From Flagellimonas lutimaris (lineage in GTDB: Bacteria > Bacteroidota > Bacteroidia > Flavobacteriales > Flavobacteriaceae), in NCBI RefSeq assembly GCF_003581615.1, contig NZ_QXFH01000076.1, forward strand, positions 62,001 to 126,000: 64,000 nucleotides of DNA. The letters run 5' to 3'. Below are positions 38,659 to 49,691 of this stretch, one piece after another. How positions within the stretch are numbered: position 1 is the first letter of the stretch; each line of letters begins with the position of its first letter. A program made the position numbers and the translations under genes. Below the pieces are notes generated by a model, which saw nothing but the letters and a program-made list of their open reading frames with translations, did not search any database and was not told the DNA's origin.

Positions 38659-41625
38659 CTATGCTCCTGTAGCAGCAGCAATTTTCTTCTTTAATGAATC
38701 GAACATTACGGGGGTTGCAATAAATACAGATGAGTATGTACCTACAATTACACCTACAATCATTGCGAACATAAATCCTCTTAAGCTTTCACCTCCAAAA
38801 ATGAAGATGGCCAACAACACGATCAACGTGGTAAGCGAGGTGTTCAACGTTCGGCTCAATGTACTGTTCAATGCCAAGTTGATATTTTTCCCATTATCCC
38901 ATCCTTTTAAACCGGTAATTTCACGAATACGGTCGAAAACTACCACCGTATCGTTCAGGGAATAACCTATTACCGTCAGAATGGCCGCGATAAAGGCCTG
39001 GTCTATTTCCATGCTAAAAGGCATAATGGTTCCAGTCAAGGAGAAGATACCCAATACAATCATCACATCGTGGAATACGGCGACCACGGCACCCAAAGAG
39101 AATTGCCATTTTCTAAATCGCAATAGGATATAAAGGAAAACCACGGCCAATGACCCAATAATCGCCAAGAAGGCATTTTTCTTGATATCATCCGCAATGG
39201 TTGGCCCTACTTTAACAGACTGTAGGATACCAATGGATTTTTCGGATGCGCCGACGGTGAAATCTTCAAAAGAAGTTCCATCTGGCAAATAATTTTGAAG
39301 CGTAGTATAAAGTTTATTCTGGATTTCATTATCCACTTCCACACTTTCTTCGTCCACTTTGTATGGTGTGGTAACCTTTATTTGGTTGGCATCACCAAAA
39401 GTTTTCACATTGGTTCCACTACCAAATACAGTATTCAATTCCGAAGCAATTTCCGATGGATTGACTGCTTTTTCAAAACGGATTTGATAAGAACGCCCCC
39501 CTATAAAATCAACCCCTTGCTGAAGTCCATTGGTAAGCAATGAGAAGACGCTAACTGCGACCAAAATTGCAGAAACAATGTATGCTATTTTACGCTTGGA
39601 CAAGAAGTCGATGTTCATTTTGGTGAACAGGTTCTTGGTAATTGCTGTACTGAAATCCAATCTGCGTCCTTTCTTGTTGGTGTAGGCATTGATCATCAAA
39701 CGAGTGACGAAGATTGCCGTAAACAAAGAAGTAACGATACCGATCATTAATGTGGTGGCAAAACCTTTAATAGGCCCTGATCCAAATATAAATAAGATGA
39801 TTGCAGTAAGTCCCGTGGTAATGTTGGCATCCAAAATGGAAGACAAAGCATTTCCAAAACCGTCGGCAATGGCTTGGGCTTTTCCTTTCCCACGAGCCAA
39901 TTCTTCTTTAATTCTTTCAAAAATAAGTACGTTGGCATCCACCGACATACCAATAGTCAACACGATACCAGCAATACCTGGCAACGTCAACACAGCTCCT
40001 AAACTGGTCAATACACCAAAAATCAAAAGGATATTGAAAACCAATGCGATGTCTGCGAAAACCCCAGCCCTACCGTAATAGAAAATCATCCAAACCAACA
40101 CAAAGGCCATGGCGATCATAAAGGACATAAACCCACTATCAATAGCTTCTTGTCCCAATGATGGACCAACAACTTCCGATTGAATGATATCTGCAGAGGC
40201 AGGCAGTTTACCTGCACGCAATACGTTGGCAATATCTTTTGTTTCGTTTACAGTAAATGTACCCGTAATTTCGGAACGTCCCCCAGAAATTGGTCCAGAA
40301 GAAACTCCTGGCGCCGTGTAAACCTTGTTATCCAAAACAATGGCAATTCCTGTTTGGTTGTTATAAGCATCACCGGTCAACTCTTCCCATTCCTTAGCAC
40401 CACGAGTATTCATCGTCATACTAACAGCAGGTTTATTGAATTGATCAAATGTATCCTGTGCATCGGAAACTACATCGCCGCTAATTCTAGGAGTGCCTTC
40501 TCTATTCGATTTTAGAGCGTACAAATCAACCACCTCAACATCCTGTGCTGGACGTTCCCAAAGGAACTTGACAAACTGAATGTCATTAGGTAACAATCTT
40601 TTTATTTCTGGCATTCTCAAATAACCACCGATTTCGGCAGTATCGGAAACCATAGCACGTGCAATAGCGTGACTACCTGGATTGGCCGGAATCAATTTGC
40701 CTAATATTGGATTGGCATCTTGGGTCATATCCAATGAATCTTGGGCCACATCGGAGAGTAAAGAATCAATCTCAGATTCAGGTTTTGAAACCTCATCTTC
40801 TGTAACTTGAGGCTCTAATATATCTTTTAAACGCTCGTTGGCATTAACCAAGAAGGTTCCAAGGCTTTGGTTGCTCTGTGGATAGGTTTCCCAAAACTCC
40901 AATTGTGCCGTACTGGACAACAATTCTTGGGCGCGGGCAATATCTCTTGCCCCTGGAAGCTCAACCAAAATTCTTCCTGAGTTTCCTTCTCTTTGAATGT
41001 TTGGTTGGGTTACACCAAAGCCATCGATACGCTCACGAAGTACTTCAAATGCAGAAACAATGGATTCATCAATCTTTCTTCTGATGATAGGTTTTACTTC
41101 ATCATCCGTCATTTGGAAATTGATGTCATCGCTAAGACCCTTATTTGCGAAAATATCGGGAGATGCCAATTTGGTATCACCTTTAATATTATCAAAAGCT
41201 TCGAAGAACAGCTCCAAATAAGTGTCATCACTATTTGTTGATGCTTCATCGGCATCGGCCAATGCTTTGTTGAAAACTGGGTTCTTGGTATTATTGGCCA
41301 AGCCTTTCAAGATATCCTTTACGGAAATCTGCAAAGTAACATTGATACCTCCTTTAAGGTCCAATCCCTTGTTCAACTCTTTTGTCTTGGCATCCTCATA
41401 GCTCGTAAAGCCCAAAACAGTATTGTCACTGATGGAATCCAAATACGATGCCTCTAAAGCTTCACGCTTTGCAACATAATCTTCCTCAGCTTCCGAAATT
41501 TGGCTAACTGCGTATGCTTCAGCATCATTCTCCAACTTATTAGTGATAAAAGTGTAGGATAACTGATAGATGCTCACCAAGCCAAAAAGGATCGCGAAAA
41601 GCCTTATAAGTCCTTTATTCTGCAT
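38659..41625 (-). CDS. secDF: Protein translocase subunit SecDF, fused
   Basis: 988 residues. The SecD part starts with one transmembrane helix (about 8-26), a large periplasmic P1 domain including GLDLKGGINVTL and FGVTQPNIQREGNSGRILVELPG, then a helix bundle with SGRSEITG and MSVDANVLIFERIKEEL. The SecF part follows from about residue 665 (FLSKRKIAYIVSAILVAVSVF, GVDFIGGRSYQIRFE) and ends with SLNDTVVVFDRIRE and the final helices. It uses the proton gradient to help Sec export. Fusion is normal in Bacteroidota. A good promoter lies at 41664-41694. Confidence 0.96.
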   Translation of the reverse strand: MQNKGLIRLFAILFGLVSIYQLSYTFITNKLENDAEAYAVSQISEAEEDYVAKREALEASYLDSISDNTVLGFTSYEDAKTKELNKGLDLKGGINVTLQISVKDILKGLANNTKNPVFNKALADADEASTNSDDTYLELFFEAFDNIKGDTKLASPDIFANKGLSDDINFQMTDDEVKPIIRRKIDESIVSAFEVLRERIDGFGVTQPNIQREGNSGRILVELPGARDIARAQELLSSTAQLEFWETYPQSNQSLGTFLVNANERLKDILEPQVTEDEVSKPESEIDSLLSDVAQDSLDMTQDANPILGKLIPANPGSHAIARAMVSDTAEIGGYLRMPEIKRLLPNDIQFVKFLWERPAQDVEVVDLYALKSNREGTPRISGDVVSDAQDTFDQFNKPAVSMTMNTRGAKEWEELTGDAYNNQTGIAIVLDNKVYTAPGVSSGPISGGRSEITGTFTVNETKDIANVLRAGKLPASADIIQSEVVGPSLGQEAIDSGFMSFMIAMAFVLVWMIFYYGRAGVFADIALVFNILLIFGVLTSLGAVLTLPGIAGIVLTIGMSVDANVLIFERIKEELARGKGKAQAIADGFGNALSSILDANITTGLTAIILFIFGSGPIKGFATTLMIGIVTSLFTAIFVTRLMINAYTNKKGRRLDFSTAITKNLFTKMNIDFLSKRKIAYIVSAILVAVSVFSLLTNGLQQGVDFIGGRSYQIRFEKAVNPSEIASELNTVFGSGTNVKTFGDANQIKVTTPYKVDEESVEVDNEIQNKLYTTLQNYLPDGTSFEDFTVGASEKSIGILQSVKVGPTIADDIKKNAFLAIIGSLAVVFLYILLRFRKWQFSLGAVVAVFHDVMIVLGIFSLTGTIMPFSMEIDQAFIAAILTVIGYSLNDTVVVFDRIREITGLKGWDNGKNINLALNSTLSRTLNTSLTTLIVLLAIFIFGGESLRGFMFAMIVGVIVGTYSSVFIATPVMFDSLKKKIAAATGA

Positions 41626-41663
41626 TGATTGTTAATTTTTTAGAAGTTTTCTTAAACAGCGTG

Positions 41664-41694
41664 CAAATATATCATTTCCGATAAGATTTGACAA
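41664..41694 (-). promoter_or_regulatory. Promoter of secDF
   Basis: On the minus strand TTG (41694-41692) and TATATTTG (41671-41664) are 20 bases apart, a full consensus match. The TSS would fall about 30 bases upstream of the ATG. Confidence 0.7.
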
Positions 41695-41743
41695 TAGAAA
41701 TTGATGTAATTGCAATTACAGTTGATGGTTATGCTGTTAAAAT

Positions 41744-41828
41744 GAAATTGTCATTCCAAACAAACCCAGAAATCTCCATGTAAACCGATGGGCAATTTCC
41801 TTATAGTTACATCCGAAATGACAATTTC
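41744..41828. repeat. Palindromic intergenic element, copy A
   Basis: 85 bases between secDF and mdh. Ends are a 12-base perfect inverted repeat GAAATTGTCATT / AATGACAATTTC; an inner ATGTAA / TTACAT pair and GAAATCTCC are also present. It resembles the REP/MITE-like elements with TGTCATT...AATGACA ends that I recall from Flavobacteriia intergenic regions. Placed just downstream of mdh, it could act as its terminator or transcript-stabilising hairpin. Confidence 0.65.
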
Positions 41829-41848
41829 TCTATTTATTGATACAGAGC

Positions 41849-42775
41849 TTAAAACTCAAGCAATCCGTTGGTTTTTTTAACACCTGCTGCACTTTCTTGC
41901 ATTTTGGCTTTTTCGGCATCGGACAATTCTATTTCAACAATTTTTTCGATTCCGTTCTTGCCCAAAATCACCGGCACCCCGATACAAATGTCTTCCAATC
42001 CATACTCACCTTCCAAAAGCGAGGAACATGGGAACATTTTCTTTTGGTCGCAAGCTATCGCCTGCACTAATCCAGATACTGCTGCTCCTGGGGCATACCA
42101 TGCACTGGTTCCCAACAAGCCTGTCAATGTAGCTCCACCGACTTTGGTTTCTTCCACTACCCAATTCATTTTATCTTCTGACAAGAATTCGGAAACTTTT
42201 ACACTGTTTCTGGTAGCATGTCCAATCAAAGGAACCATTCCTTTGTCACTATGCCCACCGATTACCATACCATCCACATCGGAAATTGGCGCTTCCAAAG
42301 CTTGAGCTAATCTATACTTAAAACGGGCACTATCCAATGCACCACCCATACCAATAATTCTGTTCTTTGGCAATCCAGTGGCCTTGTGTACCAAATAGGT
42401 CATCGTATCCATAGGATTACTTACTACTATAATAGTTACGTTTGGGGAGTGCTCAATAAGACTTGTTGCGACAGTTTTTACAATTCCAGCATTGATTCCT
42501 ATCAATTCCTCACGCGTCATGCCTGGTTTACGTGGTATACCGGAGGTAATCACTGCGATATCACTACCTGCTGTTTTGCTATAATCACTGGTGCTTCCTG
42601 TTATTTTGGTATCAAATCCGTTCAAGGAGGCCGTCTGCATTAAATCCATGGCTTTTCCTTCGGCATATCCTTCCTTGATATCCAATAAAACAACTTCTGC
42701 TGCAAAATTTTTCATTGCTATGTATTCAGCACAGCTTGCTCCTACTGCGCCTGCTCCAACTACGGTAACTTTCAT
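41849..42775 (-). CDS. mdh: Malate dehydrogenase (LDH-like type)
   Basis: 308 residues. NAD-binding GAGAVGASCA (about 7-16), VVSNPMDTMTYL, IIGMGGALDSARFKYRLA and the active-site MVIGGHSDKGMVPL with its catalytic His. Substrate-loop GIPRKPGMTREEL fits malate specificity. It interconverts malate and oxaloacetate in the TCA cycle. The mdh-secDF-gyrB neighbourhood is common in Flavobacteriia. Confidence 0.95.
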   Translation of the reverse strand: MKVTVVGAGAVGASCAEYIAMKNFAAEVVLLDIKEGYAEGKAMDLMQTASLNGFDTKITGSTSDYSKTAGSDIAVITSGIPRKPGMTREELIGINAGIVKTVATSLIEHSPNVTIIVVSNPMDTMTYLVHKATGLPKNRIIGMGGALDSARFKYRLAQALEAPISDVDGMVIGGHSDKGMVPLIGHATRNSVKVSEFLSEDKMNWVVEETKVGGATLTGLLGTSAWYAPGAAVSGLVQAIACDQKKMFPCSSLLEGEYGLEDICIGVPVILGKNGIEKIVEIELSDAEKAKMQESAAGVKKTNGLLEF

Positions 42776-42800
42776 TTGTATAGATTTAAATTTTAGTCAT

Positions 42801-42808
42801 CAAAAATA
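42801..42808 (-). promoter_or_regulatory. Candidate -7 box (TATTTTTG) for mdh
   Basis: A perfect TAnnTTTG match on the minus strand, 25 bases upstream of the mdh ATG; no clear TTG -33 element. Confidence 0.45.
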
Positions 42809-43019
42809 ATGCATTTAAGGCAGAAAAAAGCTGACTTTTACCAGTTTTAGCGGCCTAATCCCTTCAAAATATCAAAGTTGACGTTCTTTTAATGATTGAG
42901 ATAAAGCTTGCCTCCACAAGACCTGGAGCATCAAAGCAAATATCTTACCTTCTTTATGCAATAGATTCCTATGAACCTACGTTATAATAGTCCCAAATTT
43001 AACGTAACCTACTTGACCT

Positions 43020-43391
43020 ATGAAAAAGCTCTTTTCATTGTTGTCCATAATTGGCATTGTTGCCATAAGCAACTGTACTAGTGTCCCAGAGAACCACGAT
43101 CCCATTTTGGGCATCTGGGCAAAAACCGAATCTCCCCGTGTTGAGGACAAAAGCTCCAATACCGTCCGTGAAGAATGGATTTTTAACGATGTTTACCTAG
43201 GTAGGTACCAGAGATATTCCAACTCAGAATTAATTTTTTACACCGATTTTAAATGGTCCCAAGAAAATGGAAACTATTCGATTATTTATGGTGACACTCA
43301 GTTAACGGATATTACCGTTAGCTTGGAAAAAGCAAAAGAACCTGAAGTATTGACCTTGGATAATGGCTCGGTCTTCGCCACCAGGGAATGA
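43020..43391 (+). CDS. Small lipoprotein, lipocalin-like
   Basis: 123 residues. Signal with lipobox ISNC (C19). The mature part begins DPILGIWAKTE and runs through REEWIFNDVYLGRYQRY, FYTDFKWSQENGNYSIIYGD and ITVSLEKAKEPEVLTLDNG, alternating short strands that suggest a small beta-barrel of the lipocalin-like kind. No catalytic motif. The 244 bases upstream hold nothing I can identify other than the mdh promoter region. A bidirectional terminator follows. Confidence 0.75.
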   Translation: MKKLFSLLSIIGIVAISNCTSVPENHDPILGIWAKTESPRVEDKSSNTVREEWIFNDVYLGRYQRYSNSELIFYTDFKWSQENGNYSIIYGDTQLTDITVSLEKAKEPEVLTLDNGSVFATRE

Positions 43392-43418
43392 CGTGAAGAC
43401 TACATATATGAAAATAGG

Positions 43419-43442
43419 AGGCCCCATAACGGGGCCTTCTTT
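43419..43442. terminator. Terminator between convergent genes
   Basis: AGGCCCC / GGGGCCT, 7-bp stem with ATAAC loop, followed by TCTTTATTATT on the plus strand and preceded by A-rich sequence that gives a T-rich tail on the minus strand. Confidence 0.8.
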
Positions 43443-43467
43443 ATTATTGGTTGTTTGATTTGATTTT

Positions 43468-44478
43468 CTATCTGAATCCGAAGTTTACACCAAAGGTGAA
43501 AGTGCTGAATTGAGAGATATTATATTCTGCATTGAGGCGAAAAAAGCCCAATTTGATTTTTGTACCTAGATTGGCAGAAACACCATTTGCTTTCTTGGAA
43601 ACAGAGAATGGGTCCACAACGGTTTCAGAGAAAAAAGGTCCATTGGCCTCATATGTACCCAATAAATCAATATCCGATTTACCGGTTATATACCCAACAC
43701 CACCATAAAAATTGATTACAGGTATGTTTCTGGTGGAAACAACGGCACTGAAGTTCCAAGTTTTAAAATTTGCATCAATACGTTGGTCACTTCCGCTAAT
43801 GGTGGATGACTCTGTAAAATCGTATTCCCCATTTAAGTTGGTGTAACCGATAACAGCAGATATAGCTACAGGCAACAATTTGTCCGCCGGTAACATTTTG
43901 GTGAAATCATATTGTAGACCTGCTCCGAAAAGACCGATCTTTGCATCATCATCAAATTTGATTTTGGGTAAAAAACGAGCCTTTACCTCCAAGCCTTTAA
44001 TCAAACCTACACTACCTTGAAGATATCCTGATGGGATAAAATTCAGGTTTTCAGCGGATAAGCCAGTTGGAAGTTCAAATTCTTCACGGAATAAGCCGCT
44101 TTCATCCTCAACAAATACATTCACACCTTCAATGTCACCTAAACCAGTAGCCACCATTCTAGGCTGACCAGGACTGTCTACAAAATCTAGATTTTCATAA
44201 TCAGCAGGATCCATTAAAAATGCTTTTTTATCATCCTTGTTTTTGAACCCGGTCATGTTCCCAATAATGGAAATTTCGAATCCTCCCAAAGGTTTGGCAT
44301 CGGCAGTATTGTACCAACCGTTGGAAATACTATAAATAGATGCTTCGGACACAGGCGCCAAATAGGCATTTGCAAATCGTTCGGCATCAGCAACTCCCGA
44401 AATAAAAATATCGTTCAGGTCTTGGGCTTTACTCATGGTTACAGAAACCAGCGCTAGCACTAAAATTATTCTTTTCAT
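43468..44478 (-). CDS. DUF6588-like outer-membrane beta-barrel protein
   Basis: 336 residues with signal peptide ending SKAQ (residue 19). The N-terminal ISGVADAERFANAYLAPVSEASIYSISNGWYNTADAKPLGGFEISI matches what I recall of DUF6588 proteins. The C-terminal two thirds are amphipathic strands (GLEVKARFLPKI, GAGLQYDFTKML, AVIGYTNLNGEYDF, INFYGGVGYITGKSD, FRLNAEYNISQFSTFTFGVNFGFR) ending with aromatic-Arg, as in outer-membrane barrels. Function unknown. It lies downstream of gyrB, but a terminator separates them. Confidence 0.8.
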   Translation of the reverse strand: MKRIILVLALVSVTMSKAQDLNDIFISGVADAERFANAYLAPVSEASIYSISNGWYNTADAKPLGGFEISIIGNMTGFKNKDDKKAFLMDPADYENLDFVDSPGQPRMVATGLGDIEGVNVFVEDESGLFREEFELPTGLSAENLNFIPSGYLQGSVGLIKGLEVKARFLPKIKFDDDAKIGLFGAGLQYDFTKMLPADKLLPVAISAVIGYTNLNGEYDFTESSTISGSDQRIDANFKTWNFSAVVSTRNIPVINFYGGVGYITGKSDIDLLGTYEANGPFFSETVVDPFSVSKKANGVSANLGTKIKLGFFRLNAEYNISQFSTFTFGVNFGFR

Positions 44479-44502
44479 GATGTTGAAGTTTTTCCCAAAA
44501 CT

Positions 44503-44532
44503 AAAAAACTCGCCTTGGAGGGGCGAGTTTTT
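44503..44532 (-). terminator. Terminator of gyrB
   Basis: AAAACTCGCC / GGCGAGTTTT, a 10-bp stem with a 7-base loop; on the minus strand it is followed by a T run. It separates gyrB from the DUF6588-like gene. Confidence 0.82.
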
Positions 44533-44551
44533 GTTGTGAAATGCCTATTAT

Positions 44552-46498
<1,947 letters not shown>

Positions 46499-46529
46499 TT
46501 AAGTATTTGCCTCAAAATTTCAAATCTTA

Positions 46530-46537
46530 CAAATATA
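46530..46537 (-). promoter_or_regulatory. Candidate -7 box (TATATTTG) for gyrB
   Basis: A perfect TAnnTTTG match on the minus strand, 37 bases upstream of the gyrB ATG. The nearest TTG is only 14 bases upstream, so the -33 element is uncertain. Confidence 0.5.
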
Positions 46538-46654
46538 ATCAATACCCCGTGCAAATGGCCTCTAAGAGCCTATTGAACAGCTTAAGTTATCAACAAATCC
46601 TGTGGAAAAACAGTATACTTTTAACAGCTTTCGATCATACTCCCCAAAACAACT

Positions 46655-46684
46655 AAAAAGCCCCTTGGATAAGGGGCTTTTCGG
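46655..46684 (-). terminator. Terminator of asnB
   Basis: AAAAGCCCCTT / AAGGGGCTTTT, an 11-bp stem with GGAT loop; the T-tail (TTTTTAG) is on the minus strand. Confidence 0.85.
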
Positions 46685-46749
46685 ACTAATTAAAAAATGA
46701 AACGTTTAAAATTTACTGCTTCATATCGTTTGGTTGGTTTAAACGGGGG

Positions 46750-48420
46750 TTATTTCACATACGCATCGGTATGAACCTTAGCCACAGCTCTTCCCGATGG
46801 GTCGTTCATATTCTTGAAGGCTTCGTCCCACTCCAAGGCAATCTTGGTGCTACAAGCCACTGAAGGCTCCTGTGGAACACTCAATGCAGCTGCATCGGAT
46901 GGGAAATGACTTTCAAAAATTGAACGATAATAATATTCTTCTTTCGATGTCGGCGTCTGAATCGGAAACTTGAAATGGGCATTTTCCAATTGCTCATCAC
47001 TGATTTCTTCCTCTACCATAGCTTTCAAAGTATCTATCCAACTATATCCTACACCATCCGAAAATTGTTCTTTCTGTCTCCAAGCTACGCTTTCTGGCAA
47101 ATAGTCTTCAAATGCTTTACGCACCACCCATTTCTCCATACGCTCTCCATTGATCATTTTATCTTTTGGGTTGATACTCATCGCTACATCCATAAATTCT
47201 TTATCCAAGAAAGGAACTCGTCCTTCGATACCCCAAGCGGCCAAGGATTTGTTGGCCCTCAGACAATCGTACATATGGAGTTTATCCAGTTTTCGCACTG
47301 TCTCCTCATGAAAATCTTTTGGACTTGGCGCCTTGTGGAAATAGAGATATCCTCCAAACAGCTCATCTGCACCTTCACCGGAAAGGACCATCTTAATCCC
47401 CATAGATTTGATTACCCTCGCCATTAGATACATGGGCGTAGAGGCTCTGATTGTTGTTATATCGTAGGTTTCCAAATTGTAGATTACATCTTTGATGGCA
47501 TCCAAACCTTCTTGTATAGTGAATTTTATTTCATGATGCACCGTACCGATATGGTCTGCCACTTTTTGTGCTGCTGCCAAGTCAGGCGAACCTTCCAATC
47601 CCACAGAAAAAGAGTGCAATTGTGGCCACCAAGCATCTGCAGTATCACCAGACTCAACACGTTTTTGAGAATATTTTTTAGCAATTGCCGATGTCACGGA
47701 AGAATCCAATCCTCCAGAAAGCAACACCCCATAAGGCACATCGGACATTAACTGACGGTGAACGGCAGCTTCCAAAGCATCCTTAATTTTTTGGATACTG
47801 GTTTCATTTTCCTTTACAGCATCATACTCCATCCAATCACGTTTGTACCATTTCACAAACTCACCATCAGAACTGTGCATATAGTGCCCAGGAGGAAATA
47901 GTTGAATTTTTGAACATGTACCCTCCAAAGCTTTCAATTCTGAAGCCACATAGAAGGTTCCGTTCTTATCCCAACCAATATATAATGGTATAATCCCCAT
48001 ATGATCACGTGCAATGAAATATTCATCCTTTTCGGAATCATAAATAGCAAAACCGAAAATACCATTCATTTCATCCACAAAATCAGGTCCTTTCTCTTGA
48101 TATAGCGCTAAAATCACCTCACAGTCGGATTGTGTTTGGAAATCATATTTCCCATCAAACTGCTTTCTTAACTCCTGATGGTTATATATCTCCCCATTGG
48201 CAGCCAAAATCAATTTTCCATCCGCGCTCAACAACGGTTGCTTTCCTGAAGCTGGATCCACAATGGCCAATCTTTCATGAGCCAAAATAGCTTTATCATT
48301 GGCGTAAATACCACTCCAATCTGGCCCTCGGTGCCTTACTTTCTTCGACATCTCCAACAATTGGGGCCTTAGTACTTCTGTACTTTCTTTTACATCAAAT
48401 GCGCAAACAATACCACACAT
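46750..48420 (-). CDS. asnB: Asparagine synthase B, glutamine-hydrolysing
   Basis: 556 residues. The N-terminal glutaminase starts with catalytic C2 (MCGIVCAF), followed by VRHRGPDWSG and AANGEIYNH; the C-terminal synthetase has the PP-loop SGGLDSS (235-241) and GEGADELFGGY. It makes asparagine from aspartate, glutamine and ATP. Length and motifs match E. coli AsnB. It is divergent from the DUF2911 gene across a 238-base AT-rich gap. Confidence 0.96.
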   Translation of the reverse strand: MCGIVCAFDVKESTEVLRPQLLEMSKKVRHRGPDWSGIYANDKAILAHERLAIVDPASGKQPLLSADGKLILAANGEIYNHQELRKQFDGKYDFQTQSDCEVILALYQEKGPDFVDEMNGIFGFAIYDSEKDEYFIARDHMGIIPLYIGWDKNGTFYVASELKALEGTCSKIQLFPPGHYMHSSDGEFVKWYKRDWMEYDAVKENETSIQKIKDALEAAVHRQLMSDVPYGVLLSGGLDSSVTSAIAKKYSQKRVESGDTADAWWPQLHSFSVGLEGSPDLAAAQKVADHIGTVHHEIKFTIQEGLDAIKDVIYNLETYDITTIRASTPMYLMARVIKSMGIKMVLSGEGADELFGGYLYFHKAPSPKDFHEETVRKLDKLHMYDCLRANKSLAAWGIEGRVPFLDKEFMDVAMSINPKDKMINGERMEKWVVRKAFEDYLPESVAWRQKEQFSDGVGYSWIDTLKAMVEEEISDEQLENAHFKFPIQTPTSKEEYYYRSIFESHFPSDAAALSVPQEPSVACSTKIALEWDEAFKNMNDPSGRAVAKVHTDAYVK

Positions 48421-48604
48421 AATAAAATATTTAATAACAATTTTAAAACAAAAATGAACTATAAGATTAAATAATAAAACCTTTATTGTGTTTTAGGTTA
48501 CATTATTAAACTTATAAATTGATTATAAAACTTATTTGTAATTTATTCTACTGTTTAAGCTTTTAACCTGAACGCTTTGTAAGGTTACTTAATTTTCTCG
48601 TCTG

Positions 48605-48612
48605 TATATTTG
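48605..48612 (+). promoter_or_regulatory. Candidate -7 box (TATATTTG) for the DUF2911 gene
   Basis: A perfect TAnnTTTG match 46 bases before the ATG. The closest upstream TTG is 25 bases away, slightly long. The rest of the asnB-DUF2911 gap is AT-rich with no other recognisable element. Confidence 0.5.
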
Positions 48613-48658
48613 AACAACATTTAATTAAGCAGTTTAAAAAAGAACTTAAATCACAATC

Positions 48659-49192
48659 ATGAAGAAATTAACATTACTACTTTTAGTGCTATGTACCAGT
48701 CTAGCATTTACTACAGATGCCACAGCCCAAAAGTTCAGTGGACTTGACAAGAGTCCAGCGGACATTGCTTATTATCCAGCCAGCTCTAAGGAAACTGCTA
48801 AAGCTGCCCGTGTTATTTATAGCCGTCCACAATTAAAAGGACGTAGTTTGGCAGAACTTGCTCCAATTGGTAAGGTATGGAGAACGGGGGCAAACGAAGC
48901 CACAGAAATTACATTTTATAAAGATGCCAAAGTTGGTGGCAAAACTATCAAGGCCGGCTCTTACGCTTTATTCACTATTCCGGGAGAAGATGAATGGACG
49001 GTTATTTTGAATAGCAACCTACACCAATGGGGCGCTTATTCGTACGATAGCGACAGTGATGTAGTTCGCGCTATGGCTAAAGCTTCTACCGATAGCGACG
49101 AATTGGAAGCTTTCGGCATTGCTTTTGACGATGATGGAAATATGGTAATGGGTTGGGGAACTACAAGAGTTACCTTGCCTATCAGCTACTAG
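48659..49192 (+). CDS. DUF2911 exported protein
   Basis: 177 residues with signal peptide ending ATAQ (about residue 24). The DUF2911 core is visible: DIAYYPASSKETAKAARVIYSRPQLKGR, GKVWRTGANEATEITFYKDAKVGGKTIKAGSYALFTIPGEDEWTVILN and HQWGAYSYDSDSDVVR. Periplasmic; function unknown, proposed beta-rich fold. Stand-alone transcript with a strong terminator. Confidence 0.9.
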   Translation: MKKLTLLLLVLCTSLAFTTDATAQKFSGLDKSPADIAYYPASSKETAKAARVIYSRPQLKGRSLAELAPIGKVWRTGANEATEITFYKDAKVGGKTIKAGSYALFTIPGEDEWTVILNSNLHQWGAYSYDSDSDVVRAMAKASTDSDELEAFGIAFDDDGNMVMGWGTTRVTLPISY

Positions 49193-49214
49193 AAGATTTT
49201 AGTTTTTACAGTAT

Positions 49215-49240
49215 AAAAGCCCCAAAATGGGGCTTTTTTT
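49215..49240 (+). terminator. Terminator after the DUF2911 gene
   Basis: AAAAGCCCCA / TGGGGCTTTT, a 10-bp stem with AAA loop, running into eight T; its T tail reaches the stop region of the convergent lipoprotein gene. Confidence 0.87.
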
Positions 49241-49667
49241 ATTGTTCATCAACACCAAAATACCTTACCCTGTTTTCTTTTGATCTCAACAAATAGCTTT
49301 CAAGAATTTTTTGATCCTTTGGCAATAAACGAGGACCAGCAATAAAACTGATACCCTTATCCTTTTTATTGACTAAGACATAAAATCCATCACCCTCTTT
49401 AAGTGCTAAATCAACATCCATTTCTTTACCCACCAAAATTGTATCCGATTTAAGATTATAGGCATAATATACATTGTATTCGTACCAATTACCACGGGCA
49501 TAAATTGGTGTTCGTGTAATTTTAGTCACTATTCCGGGTACTAGAACAAAATCTTCCTCATTAAAATCTTCGTATTGTGGTTGCCTTTCTTTGTTGCAGC
49601 TTGAAAATACAAGCAAGTTTGCAACAGAAAACAATATAACACATATGGTTTTCGAGAGATTCTTCAC
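49239..49667 (-). CDS. Small lipoprotein whose GTG start lies in a palindromic repeat
   Basis: 142 residues from GTG 49667. Signal with lipobox VFSSC (C24). The mature part (EEDFVLVPGIVTKITRTPIYARGNWYEYNVYYAYNLKSDT, VDLALKEGDGFYVLVN) looks like a small beta-rich domain. I do not recognise it. No ATG is available upstream or before the lipobox; the GTG is part of the intergenic repeat at 49655-49683. It lies 24 bases downstream of the amidohydrolase gene and may be cotranscribed. Confidence 0.7.
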   Translation of the reverse strand: MKNLSKTICVILFSVANLLVFSSCNKERQPQYEDFNEEDFVLVPGIVTKITRTPIYARGNWYEYNVYYAYNLKSDTILVGKEMDVDLALKEGDGFYVLVNKKDKGISFIAGPRLLPKDQKILESYLLRSKENRVRYFGVDEQ

Positions 49668-49683
49668 TTTGTTCAGAATGACA
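49655..49683 (-). repeat. Half of palindromic intergenic element, copy B
   Basis: On the minus strand it reads TGTCATTCTGAACAAAGTGA then AGAATCTCT, nearly the same as the left arm of copy C (60795). The matching right arm is absent; coding sequence continues instead. Confidence 0.6.
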
Positions 49684-49691
49684 AAACCCTA

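Noticed and set aside
42776-43019. Possible small gene in the mdh-lipoprotein gap
   Set aside because: Only short frames without start context; apart from the mdh -7 box nothing is recognisable.
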